Shown here one piece after another: positions 1-7,849 of a stretch of 20,153 nucleotides of DNA (position 1 is its first letter; each line of letters begins with the position of its first letter). The notes beneath the pieces are model-generated. The model was not told the DNA's origin, ran no database searches, and saw nothing but the letters and a program-made list of their open reading frames with translations. Source of the stretch: JBLHKE01 sp047619485 (GTDB lineage Bacteria > Verrucomicrobiota > Verrucomicrobiia > Verrucomicrobiales > DEV007); contig JBLHKE010000040.1 in the NCBI GenBank assembly GCA_047619485.1, positions 1-20,153 on the forward strand, read 5' to 3'. Position numbers and translations under genes: made by a program.

Positions 1-655
1 GGCCGTGATCTTCCACTTCGCCAGGGTGCGATTCGATCTTCAGGCGGATCTTCATGCGCAGGCATTTAAGGAAGCGCGCCATGTAGAGGTGCTGCGCCCT
101 GCCCGCCATCTTGTCTGCGCTGCTCGCCAGGTCGCAGGGCACCGAGAATGCCACCGCAGCGGAGATCCGTGGATCAATGTTAGCGCCTGCTTCGCCGAGG
201 TATTTCAAGGTGATGTTCCCGCCTAAGCTGAAACCGACCAGAGCGATCGACTCATACCCATCGACGTGCTCCAGCAGCACTTTTAGATCGCCGGTCGCCC
301 CACTGTGGTAGGAGTAGAGCCGGCGGTTCGCTTCGCCGCTGCAGCCACGGAAGTTCCACGCTAGCACGTCCCAGCCACGCTGCTGCAGCGCACGCGCCAT
401 GCCCTGCATGTAGGGCTGCCTAGAATTGCCCTCGAGCCCGTGGGACAAAATCGCTAGCCGGCCGTGCTGCCGCGGTCCCCAGTCGAGGTCGAGGAAATCC
501 CCATCCGGCGTGTCGATGCGCTCGCGCCGGGTCGTGATCAACCCCACCCGACGCAACAGCGCCGGGTAGATCGCTTGCAGGTGCCCGTTGCCAAACCCGA
601 ACGGCGGCTGGTAGCTGGATGGGGAGATGACTGGCATTCGTGAAATCTTCGTCAT
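1..655 (-). CDS. YheT-like alpha/beta hydrolase, C-terminus cut by window edge
   Basis: The frame is open from an ATG at 655 to the left window edge, giving 218 residues with no stop. The protein shows the COG0429 (YheT) signature in order: FGNGHLQAIYP near residues 21-31, the oxyanion-side motif SHGLEGNS at 71-78, NFRGCSGE at 101-108, and the nucleophile elbow GFSLGGN at 141-147 with Ser143 as the presumed catalytic serine. The Asp and His of the triad would lie beyond the edge. The start at 655 is supported by GGAG 8 nt upstream; an alternative ATG lies at 637. No signal peptide is seen, so it is probably cytoplasmic. Family members are esterase-like hydrolases with mostly unknown natural substrates. 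The gene is divergent from the DUF6807-dehydrogenase gene with a 74-bp gap. The family call is firm, the substrate is not. Confidence 0.88.
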   Translation of the reverse strand, partial: MTKISRMPVISPSSYQPPFGFGNGHLQAIYPALLRRVGLITTRRERIDTPDGDFLDLDWGPRQHGRLAILSHGLEGNSRQPYMQGMARALQQRGWDVLAWNFRGCSGEANRRLYSYHSGATGDLKVLLEHVDGYESIALVGFSLGGNITLKYLGEAGANIDPRISAAVAFSVPCDLASSADKMAGRAQHLYMARFLKCLRMKIRLKIESHPGEVEDHG

Positions 656-729
656 CAGACACGCTCCGGACAAGCTGCAAGTTCAGACTGGCGATCACTC
701 ATTGCAGTGGGAATGGTAATCCCCCCGAT
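656..729. promoter_or_regulatory. Divergent intergenic region, presumed to hold both promoters
   Basis: This 74-bp gap separates the minus-strand YheT-like gene from the plus-strand fusion gene, so both promoters should lie here or reach into the flanking 5' ends. I do not see convincing -35/-10 hexamers for either direction. The only clear signal is GGAG at about 664-667 on the minus strand, the ribosome binding site of the hydrolase. Confidence 0.35.
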
Positions 730-3700
730 ATGACCTTCCCTAAAAAGTCCGCCCTGCTCGTCATCCTGATCACCCTCTGTGCGATCGCCACCCACACGGA
801 GGCTGCCACCAAACTCACCGCGAAGCTCGACCAGGCTGCCGGCACGATCACGCTGCACCGCGAGGGGGTTGCCGCACCGATCCTCACCCAACACGCCCGG
901 CCAGACTTCCGCCCTTACCTTCACCCGATCCTCGCGCCGGATGGCAATGGGCAGCTAACCGAGGTCAGCCCCGAGGGGCGCGATAACCAGACCGGGCTGT
1001 TCTGGGGCTTCAGGCGGGCGAACGGGCGCGACTATTTCCACCACGCAGAAGGCACCCACTGGCAGCGCGTCGAGTTCGGCATCACCGAGGAGAATGCCGA
1101 ACACGTCAAGTGGCGCACCGTCTACGAGATACTCGATGAGGATGCCGAATCAATCCTAACAGAGACACAAGTGTGGACGATGTGGCTCGACCACAGCGGA
1201 CAGGTGGTGCTCGACCTCAAGTGGCGCGGGATTGCCCGCGGCATGGATGTGACCATCTCCGAGGACAAGTACGGCGGGCTGTTCCTGCGCATGCCGTGGG
1301 AGGAAGACCGCCACGCTCACGTCTTCAACGCCGCCCGCAACCGCGATCAGAAGGCAAACCGCAAACGCGCCATGTGGCTCGATATCAGCATGGGGATCGA
1401 AGGCCGCGACGACGAGGCGCACATCGCGATCTTCGACCACCCACGCAACGATGGCTTCCCCAACGCCTGGCGCGTCGATGCGCAATTCGGTGTCGGCCCA
1501 TCGCGCGCGATCCAGGGCAACTGGGTGATAAAGAAGGGCAAGGAGAAGATCTTCCAGCACCGGCTGGTAATCTACACCGGCGAGCTGAGGGACAAGGACC
1601 TCACCGAACAGTGGAGCGCCTGGAGCGGTCAGAAATACACCTCTGCCTTGTGGGGAATCGCCCAGCAGGAAGGGCACGACGCGAAGTTCCTCAGCCCGGA
1701 TGAGGCGGTCGATGCGATGACGCTGCAGAAAGGATTCGAGGTCAATGCCTTTGCCCACGAACCGATGATTACCCAGCCGATGGCCTTCTGCTGGGACGAT
1801 CGCGGGCGTCTGTGGATCGCGGAGAACCGTGATTACGAATCGCGCGGGCACGGCTTTTCTAACTCTGGGGACAGCCGCATTCTGATCCTTGAGGATAAAG
1901 ACCACGATGGCGTGGCGGACTCGCGCAAAGTGTTCCTCGAAGGCGTGCCGTTCCCCGCAGCGATCGCGGTCGGCATGGGCGGGCTGTGGCTTGGCGCGCC
2001 GCCGAACTTGCTGTTCGTGCCCGACAAGGACGGCGATGACAAGGCGGACGTCGATGACATCGAGGTGCGCCTCACCGGTTGGGGGATTCGCGATCGGCAC
2101 GAGACGCTCAACAGTTTTCACTGGGGACCGGATGGTTGGCTCTACGGCTGCCAGGGTTACGCGACGCCGTCGAAGGTCGGCAAGCCGAAGGGCGCAGGCA
2201 AACTCTACCAACACAAAGAGCCGTTCCCGAAAAATATCGAGTTCGACGGCCCGGCGGTCGACATCAATGGCGGCGTGTGGCGCTACCACCCGATCAAGGA
2301 TCGCTTCGAGGTCGTCGCGCACGGTTTCAGCAACCCGTGGGGGATCGACTACGACGCGAAGGGCCAGATCTTCATCACCGCCTGCGTCATCCCGCACCTA
2401 TGGCACGTCATTCCCGGCGGCATCTACCACCGCCAGGGCGGTTCGCATTTTAACCCACACGTATACAGCGACATCCGCACGATCGCCGACCACCGCCACC
2501 GCTCGGCACACGGCGGCGCGCGCATCTACAACTCTGACGCTTTCCCTGATCGCTACCAGGGGCAGCTGTTCATGGCCAACATCCACGAGCACTCCGTCCT
2601 CGTCGACAAGCTCGAACCGAGCGGCTCCGGATTCATCGGCCGGCACGGCGAGAATTTCCTCGATGCCAACAACGCGCAGTGGATCGGCTTCAGCATGGAG
2701 ATCGGGCCGGACGGAAATGTGTATGTGTTAGACTGGCACGACGCCGACATCTGCGGCAAGACCGTTGTCAACAAAGAGACCGGCCGCGTGTTCCGCATCG
2801 CGCCGAAAGAATCGGCAGCGAAGGATTGGGAGGGACGCTACTCCGACGTGAACGCCTTCGATGACGCCCGCTTAGTAGAGTTGCAGAAGAGCGACAGCGC
2901 CTGGCATGCGCGCCGTGCGCGCATCGTCCTGCAGGGACGCGCGGCAGCGGGTGGGGTAGGGGAGGGGACACCCGCCGCGCTACTGGCGATGCTCTCCGAG
3001 GAGAAAGACCCCGACCTCCGCTTGCGCGCGCTGTGGTGCTTGCACGTCATCGGCCATGCTGACCCCGACCTCCTGCTCGAATTGCTTGGCGACCTGGATG
3101 CACACCTGCGCGCCTGGGCGATCCAGCTCCTGTGCGAAGACAAATCACCGCCGGCGGCAGCCATCGACCGCTTCGTTAGCCTGGCGCAAGTCGATCCCTC
3201 CGCCGTCGTCCGCCTGCATCTGGCCTCGGCCTTGCAGCGTTTAGAAATCGACCAGCGCTGGAGCATTCTCGCCGGCCTGGTTGCTCATGCGGAAGACGCC
3301 GACGACCACAACCTGCCCAAGATGCTGTGGTTTGCGCTCGAACCGATGGTGTCAAAAGAGCCTAGACGCGCGCTCGAACTGGTCGCCTTGGGGAAGATGC
3401 CCTTGCTGCAAAACTACACCGCACGCAGAGCTGCCCAGGCCAGTAAAGCAAACGGACTCGACGCCATCGTCAAGGTGCTCGGGCACACCCTCGATGCCGA
3501 GACCAAGAAGAATTTCCTCACCGGCACGTTAAATGGGCTAGGTGGCGGTGGCAAGAAAGTGCCGGCACCGGACAACTGGGGCGCGGTCTACGCGAGGCTG
3601 AAAACGGAGTCGGCGGTCGCAGACCTAGCACAGAAGCTCGCGCAACGATTCGGTGACAACGCCGCCACCGCAGGCATGCTCGCTGCCGTTTCGAACCAAT

Positions 3701-4554
3701 CGCTCGATCTGAAAAAACGCCGCGAGGCGATCCGCGGCTTGGCGGCACAGCGCAACTCGGCACTCGAACCGAAGCTCATCGGCTTGCTCGACGAGGCTGA
3801 GCTGCGACCCGAAACGATCCGCGCTATCGCTGCCTTCGAGAGCGAGGCGCTCGCCGACGAATTGCTCAAGCGCTACGCCAAACTCAGCGCCGAAGAGAAA
3901 CGCGCCACGGTCGAAACCCTCGCGTCCCGACCGAAATCCGGTTGGAAACTCGCCCAGGCGATCAAGGCGGAGAAGATCCCGCGCTCGGACATCCCCGCCT
4001 ACGTTCCTCGCCAGTTGCGACGCGTCGTCGGCTCTGGCTTCGTCGAGATCTGGGGCCCAATCGACGAGCTACCCGCAGCCAAGGTAGCCTCATTGAAAAA
4101 ATACCGCGAGCTACTCACCGAAGGAGCGATCAGCAAGGCAGACCCGCGCCACGGCAAACTAGTTTTCGCCAACAGTTGCCTATCTTGCCACAAGATGTAT
4201 GGCGAGGGCGGCGAGATCGGACCCGACCTCACCGGTGCCAACCGCGGTGACTTGAACTACGTCCTAGACAACCTTCTCGACCCCAGCGCGGAGATCCCCG
4301 AAGGCTACCAGCTCAACGTCATCACCACCCGCGACGGCCGCAACTACGGCGGCACCGTCGACAGCGAAACAGATGCCCAACTCGTCCTCCGCCAAGCCGC
4401 AGGCGACCCCGTGACCATCGAAAAATCCGACATTCAATCGCGCGAGAAGCTCAAGGTATCGATGATGCCCGAGGGCCTGCTAGCGACCTTGAAAGACGAG
4501 GATGTCATTGCGCTGGTGCGTTATTTGCGGACCACGAAAGCAGTGGGGGAGTAG
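730..4554 (+). CDS. Secreted DUF6807 / PVC-type dehydrogenase / HEAT / cytochrome c fusion
   Basis: 1274 residues from ATG 730. The open frame extends to 640, but only the 730 start yields a signal peptide (MTFPKKSALLVILITLCA..., cleavage near residue 25) and avoids overlapping the divergent gene. Residues about 26-320 resemble DUF6807, formerly called PmoA-like (RPYLHPILAPDG, then TGLFWGF and a later DHP motif). From about 335 the GFEVNAFAHEPMITQP stretch begins the putative membrane-bound dehydrogenase domain (TIGR02604 type), with Asp-rich, calcium-site-like DKDHDGVAD and DKDGDDKAD segments. About 730-1100 is alpha-helical with HEAT-like repeats. The C-terminus is a PVC haem domain (TIGR02603 type): CLSCH at 1150-1154 binds haem c, and a Met in SMMPEG (1245-1246) is the likely distal ligand. 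It probably oxidises a sugar or alcohol outside the cytoplasm and passes electrons to the haem. The substrate is unknown. Confidence 0.9.
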   Translation: MTFPKKSALLVILITLCAIATHTEAATKLTAKLDQAAGTITLHREGVAAPILTQHARPDFRPYLHPILAPDGNGQLTEVSPEGRDNQTGLFWGFRRANGRDYFHHAEGTHWQRVEFGITEENAEHVKWRTVYEILDEDAESILTETQVWTMWLDHSGQVVLDLKWRGIARGMDVTISEDKYGGLFLRMPWEEDRHAHVFNAARNRDQKANRKRAMWLDISMGIEGRDDEAHIAIFDHPRNDGFPNAWRVDAQFGVGPSRAIQGNWVIKKGKEKIFQHRLVIYTGELRDKDLTEQWSAWSGQKYTSALWGIAQQEGHDAKFLSPDEAVDAMTLQKGFEVNAFAHEPMITQPMAFCWDDRGRLWIAENRDYESRGHGFSNSGDSRILILEDKDHDGVADSRKVFLEGVPFPAAIAVGMGGLWLGAPPNLLFVPDKDGDDKADVDDIEVRLTGWGIRDRHETLNSFHWGPDGWLYGCQGYATPSKVGKPKGAGKLYQHKEPFPKNIEFDGPAVDINGGVWRYHPIKDRFEVVAHGFSNPWGIDYDAKGQIFITACVIPHLWHVIPGGIYHRQGGSHFNPHVYSDIRTIADHRHRSAHGGARIYNSDAFPDRYQGQLFMANIHEHSVLVDKLEPSGSGFIGRHGENFLDANNAQWIGFSMEIGPDGNVYVLDWHDADICGKTVVNKETGRVFRIAPKESAAKDWEGRYSDVNAFDDARLVELQKSDSAWHARRARIVLQGRAAAGGVGEGTPAALLAMLSEEKDPDLRLRALWCLHVIGHADPDLLLELLGDLDAHLRAWAIQLLCEDKSPPAAAIDRFVSLAQVDPSAVVRLHLASALQRLEIDQRWSILAGLVAHAEDADDHNLPKMLWFALEPMVSKEPRRALELVALGKMPLLQNYTARRAAQASKANGLDAIVKVLGHTLDAETKKNFLTGTLNGLGGGGKKVPAPDNWGAVYARLKTESAVADLAQKLAQRFGDNAATAGMLAAVSNQSLDLKKRREAIRGLAAQRNSALEPKLIGLLDEAELRPETIRAIAAFESEALADELLKRYAKLSAEEKRATVETLASRPKSGWKLAQAIKAEKIPRSDIPAYVPRQLRRVVGSGFVEIWGPIDELPAAKVASLKKYRELLTEGAISKADPRHGKLVFANSCLSCHKMYGEGGEIGPDLTGANRGDLNYVLDNLLDPSAEIPEGYQLNVITTRDGRNYGGTVDSETDAQLVLRQAAGDPVTIEKSDIQSREKLKVSMMPEGLLATLKDEDVIALVRYLRTTKAVGE

Positions 4555-4629
4555 CATGCAACCAGCCACCATCTTGCCGAGGGAAACAGGTTCAAAAATC
4601 AGCTTCTTGCTTGCAGCTGGGGTGATCGT

Positions 4630-6219
4630 GTGGTGAGCATGTGCCGGATGAGTAAAGACATCAGTAAATGGACTCGCTTGAACTGGAACCCGATTGTTCC
4701 AGGGCTTCTGCTACTCTACTGGCTGCGACCACTGTACCAGAACGGGTGGAATTTCGGAGAACTGACCGTATTCCGGTGGCTCGGGCTGATCACGATGGCT
4801 GTCTGGTTCCTGCTCGCCTGTTGGAACAAGATCTCTGGCGGTGCGTTTCTCAATTCTCTCTACTCAGACGATAACGATGAGACACCCAAGGTGCCAGACA
4901 GTTTGGAGGAGTATCTAGAGGGCACTAAAGTCTCCGCCCCGCTGGTGGAACTGCTGCGTGAGAACCTCCCGCTGGGGAAAGATCTGGAGACAGCGCTAGA
5001 TGACTACGAGGGTGAGGATTTGACCAACGAGGAGGACGCGCTCGGCGTGGTCGCTGCCTATCAGGAGCTGTGCCGGGCAAATGATCCTCGTTCTAGACTG
5101 GTATTGAAGCTTTTCGGCGATTCAGGCAGCGTTGAGGTGTGGGGGCTCTACTACCAACTCGCGATGCCGCTGGTGCACGAGCGTTTCACAGCTCTCTCGG
5201 AGCGAGGGGACTTGGTTACTGAAAAGGATGACGAGGTTCCCGAATTCGATCGTGAGGTGTTCCAACTGCTCCGCGCTCTATGCGGCTATGCTTACCCCCC
5301 GTCTTTTCCAGACATCGTGCGCGCAGGCAGGAACCCACAGCTGCACGACAGCTACATGTGGGGAAGAATTTACGACTCGGGTGTGACGAGTGACGAGGAT
5401 TATCTAACACTGATAAAAGAGATTGGAAAAGAGCTGCCGACCGGCTTCGCAGGTGTTGCCTTTCTGGACTGCTGCAACGAGTTGGCGCTGGAGCATGAGG
5501 TGGAACCGCATGCGTTTTCGAGCGATGTGGGAATCGCGCGGATGAGGGAGTATTTGACCGACAGCGAACCCGAGCACGCGTCGTATGCGAAGAGTGTCGC
5601 AACCGCGCTGGCGTTCATCGGACACCCGGGGCGCGATAAACTGTTAGAGCTGGCGACGAATCATCCAGAATCTGATGTCGTAGTCGAGGCCGCTTGGGCA
5701 GATGCGAAGCTCGGCCGAGCCGAAGGCATCACCAAGCTGGTCGAACTTACTGCCGATTGGAGGACGGGTGAGACGGCGATGAATTTTTTGCGAGAGCTGG
5801 AGCTGGGAGATCGCATACCGGAGAATTCATTGCAACCCGCCCACGTCGCCCGCTGCCAAATGGCGGCCTGGCTTGCGCATCCGAACGAGTTGGCAAAGTT
5901 ACCCGATGAGGTGGAGGTGATCGATCTGCGAGAGATCTTTTGGCCTCCGACAAACAGCCGCGCGACGCTCGCGATCGTCAAGTGGAGCAGTGGAGAAGAT
6001 GCCGGCATCGGCACGACGGGTGGAACCACGACCTGGTGTTTCTTTGGCAGGGAGGAGCTGGAGGACGAGCCACTCGATTCCTATGCGCGCCACTGCAACT
6101 GGCAACTCTCAGCTGAGGACATCGCCGGTGCCCCGGAGAATTACGAAGATCTAGACTACGGGCGAAAGCTGCTCCGTGAGAAGAATCCGGACGAGGAATG
6201 GTCTGCACGACTCGCGTAA
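4630..6219 (+). CDS. Two-TM protein of unknown function with HEAT-like C-terminal half
   Basis: I do not recognise a named family. The 529-residue product has two hydrophobic segments near residues 21-36 and 49-65, separated by a short loop, followed by a large acidic soluble region. About residues 310-420 read like short alpha-helical repeats (ALAFIGHPGRDKLLELA, then VVEAAWADAKLGRAEGITKL), compatible with HEAT-like folding. The last 90 residues contain a distinctive GIGTTGGTTTWCFFG stretch that may mark a small beta-rich domain. The start is uncertain: GTG at 4630, ATG 4639 or ATG 4648 are all in frame, and GGGG at about 4619-4622 weakly favours 4630. It follows the dehydrogenase fusion by 75 bp on the same strand and could be co-transcribed. 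Base composition is slightly less GC-biased than its neighbours. Confidence 0.75.
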   Translation: MVSMCRMSKDISKWTRLNWNPIVPGLLLLYWLRPLYQNGWNFGELTVFRWLGLITMAVWFLLACWNKISGGAFLNSLYSDDNDETPKVPDSLEEYLEGTKVSAPLVELLRENLPLGKDLETALDDYEGEDLTNEEDALGVVAAYQELCRANDPRSRLVLKLFGDSGSVEVWGLYYQLAMPLVHERFTALSERGDLVTEKDDEVPEFDREVFQLLRALCGYAYPPSFPDIVRAGRNPQLHDSYMWGRIYDSGVTSDEDYLTLIKEIGKELPTGFAGVAFLDCCNELALEHEVEPHAFSSDVGIARMREYLTDSEPEHASYAKSVATALAFIGHPGRDKLLELATNHPESDVVVEAAWADAKLGRAEGITKLVELTADWRTGETAMNFLRELELGDRIPENSLQPAHVARCQMAAWLAHPNELAKLPDEVEVIDLREIFWPPTNSRATLAIVKWSSGEDAGIGTTGGTTTWCFFGREELEDEPLDSYARHCNWQLSAEDIAGAPENYEDLDYGRKLLREKNPDEEWSARLA

Positions 6220-6542
6220 ATTTCTGAGTCCGAGCTGTTAAAAGTTCAAATTCAATGAGGTAGATCAACCTTACTTGTGATGATCTTACCACATCTGTCA
6301 CAAGAAGATGCCGATGCGTCCGCCAGCAATGTAGAGAAGTCTCGAGATTCTCTCAACTACGTCGCTGAGAACAAATGGGAATGATTTTGGATGAATTTAG
6401 TCTTGAGAAAACCTGGTCGACACGGGTATCGAGGGACAAAGTGCAGAGCCCTTGAGGCGATTGATGGTGGGGGCATAGGGAGCTGTCCAGTGCACTCGTG
6501 GTGCGCCGGGGTCACCGCCATAGGCGTCAGGTTGAGATGAAC

Positions 6543-6604
6543 GTAGTGTAGTCTTTAGGATGCGTCCGCAGAAGCGATCCCGTTTTCTAATCGCCAGTGC
6601 TTGA
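6543..6604 (-). repeat. Dispersed repeat, copy B
   Basis: Read on the minus strand from 6604, this segment matches copy A (8954-9015) at 50 of 62 positions without gaps, counted by hand. Shared blocks are AGCACTGG, ACGGGATCGC, TCTGCG and CCTAAAG. It points away from copy C, 38 bp further right, making an inverted pair with outward-facing ends. No coding sense is evident. Confidence 0.7.
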
Positions 6605-6642
6605 ACGGAACTAAAAGCGTTTGGCGGGTCGGCGAAAACATA

Positions 6643-6696
6643 GGCCATGCGCAAACGGGATTGTCGTTTCGGACGCAGCCTCAAAAGGCTACGCTA
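6643..6696 (+). repeat. Dispersed repeat, copy C (diverged)
   Basis: This plus-strand copy aligns with copies A and B with small gaps: GGCCAT, then ACGGGAT, CGGACGCAGCCT and AAAGGCTACGCTA. The end carries the small palindrome AGCCTcAAaAGGCT, in the same place as AGCCTAAAGGCT in copy A. It lacks the AGCACTGG start seen in A and B. Confidence 0.6.
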
Positions 6697-6791
6697 AATC
6701 GCTGCGCAAAGCAGGTGTAGGTGGCTGCGGTGAGGCCGCGCATCGGAGTGTTCGCTCTCAGCCCATTGACGCATCCTCGACCAATTCTCAG

Positions 6792-7847
6792 CTACCGCGC
6801 CAGGTCCAACTCCACCATCCTGAACGCGCGCATCTTCGGGTCAGCTAGATCTTTGCACTCGCAGCGGCCGTCCTCGAGCTTCGCGAGGCTCTGGTTCTGC
6901 GGGACTTTGTAGAGCACCGACCCGTCGTCCGAGAAGAATCGCAGCACGCTGGATGCGGGGTTCACCAGCACGGTCTCTGGATTGAAATCTCCCAGCTCGC
7001 GGATGCGGCGCGCTTTTTCGCCGACCTCACCTGACCAGCGATACAGCTGCGACGAACGCTTATTGTCGTGCGAGCCGGCGATGATGATGTGGTCGCGGTG
7101 GAACGGGGAATACTCCATCGCGCGGATGCCGAGGCCGCCGAAGTCGAAGTAGATCGGCTTGCCGAATCGTGGTTCGCGCTCGCCGGCTTGGATCAGTTCG
7201 GCCGGGTTGTGCAGCGGTAACAACATCGCTCTGCCACCTGGGCGCGGGTTGCGGAAGCCGATGTAGATAATCTTGCCGTCCTCGGACGCGCACATGGACT
7301 CGATGTTCAAGCCTTGCTTCTTCGGCGCTAGGTTGCCAGTGTTGTCTTTTTTTCCGGCGACGCCGATGTAGGGGAGCAGGCTCGGCTCTTTCAGATGCAA
7401 TAATCCTAACACTAATCCAGTGAACGGCTCACCCTCCGGTTTGAGGGTGAATTTCCCGCCCTCACTGGGCACCATTTTGGTTGCGAAAAACCGGTAGCGC
7501 ATCGGCCGCCACTTGCCGTCCTTGTTACGCCCATGGGAGCTGATCCAGTAGAGTGTGTCGCCGATCTGCGTGCAGCCCTCGATGTCGGATTCGCGCTGCT
7601 TCTTCGCGCCCATCTGTAGGAACGCCTGCAGGTCGAGCTCGCCCACCGGGAGCTTTTTCCCCTCCTCGAGGCTGTAGGTACGCAGCGCGTTACTCTCGTC
7701 GTCGGCCATGACGAAGTGCCCGTCACCGAGATACGCGGCGGCCGAGGCATCGCACATCCCATGGAACAGCCGCACCTTCATCTCCGCATGCGCAGCTGTG
7801 GCCGCGCAGATCAGGGATAGCGCAAATATCGTGTATCGTCTGGACAT
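6792..7847 (-). CDS. Secreted DUF3616 domain protein
   Basis: 351 residues with a clear signal peptide (MSRRYTIFALSLICAATAAHA, cleavage near residue 21), so the product is exported. The remainder looks like one DUF3616 domain: FHGMCDASAAAYLGDGHFVMADDE at about 28-51, a DIE motif at 88-90, and WISSHGRNKDGKWRP at 101-115 followed by RYRFFA. These are the hallmark blocks of the family, which is predicted to form a beta-propeller-like fold; its biochemical role is not established. The start ATG at 7847 lies 2 nt after the mutY stop codon, so translation is probably coupled to mutY. Partnering a secreted protein with a cytoplasmic repair enzyme suggests shared transcription rather than shared function. 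Confidence 0.88.
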   Translation of the reverse strand: MSRRYTIFALSLICAATAAHAEMKVRLFHGMCDASAAAYLGDGHFVMADDESNALRTYSLEEGKKLPVGELDLQAFLQMGAKKQRESDIEGCTQIGDTLYWISSHGRNKDGKWRPMRYRFFATKMVPSEGGKFTLKPEGEPFTGLVLGLLHLKEPSLLPYIGVAGKKDNTGNLAPKKQGLNIESMCASEDGKIIYIGFRNPRPGGRAMLLPLHNPAELIQAGEREPRFGKPIYFDFGGLGIRAMEYSPFHRDHIIIAGSHDNKRSSQLYRWSGEVGEKARRIRELGDFNPETVLVNPASSVLRFFSDDGSVLYKVPQNQSLAKLEDGRCECKDLADPKMRAFRMVELDLAR

Positions 7848-7849
7848 CT

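Larger units (their letters stand above)
6220..6791. other. Convergent intergenic region with an inverted pair of a dispersed repeat
   Basis: This 572-bp gap lies between the 3' ends of two convergent genes. I see no supported gene. A 95-codon minus-strand open frame (6684-6397) exists, but it has no homology I recognise and about 60 bp of it is repeat. The region holds two copies of a dispersed repeat at 6543-6604 and 6643-6696. A 7-bp inverted match (CTTGTGA at 6274, TCACAAG at 6298) is too weak to call a terminator. Confidence 0.6.

Noticed and set aside
640..729. Longer N-terminus of the DUF6807-dehydrogenase ORF
   Set aside because: It would put 30 polar residues before the signal peptide and overlap the start of the divergent hydrolase; ATG 730 fits better.
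1156..2397. 413-codon minus-strand ORF inside the dehydrogenase gene
   Set aside because: It is an antisense shadow of a GC-rich gene with no domain sense; the plus-strand frame carries all the motifs.
6274..6304. Possible bidirectional terminator between convergent genes
   Set aside because: The 7-bp stem has a 17-nt loop, low GC content and no T-run.
6397..6684. 95-codon minus-strand ORF in the convergent gap
   Set aside because: About 60 bp of it is repeat copy B, its remaining sequence matches no family I know, and no ribosome binding site is evident.
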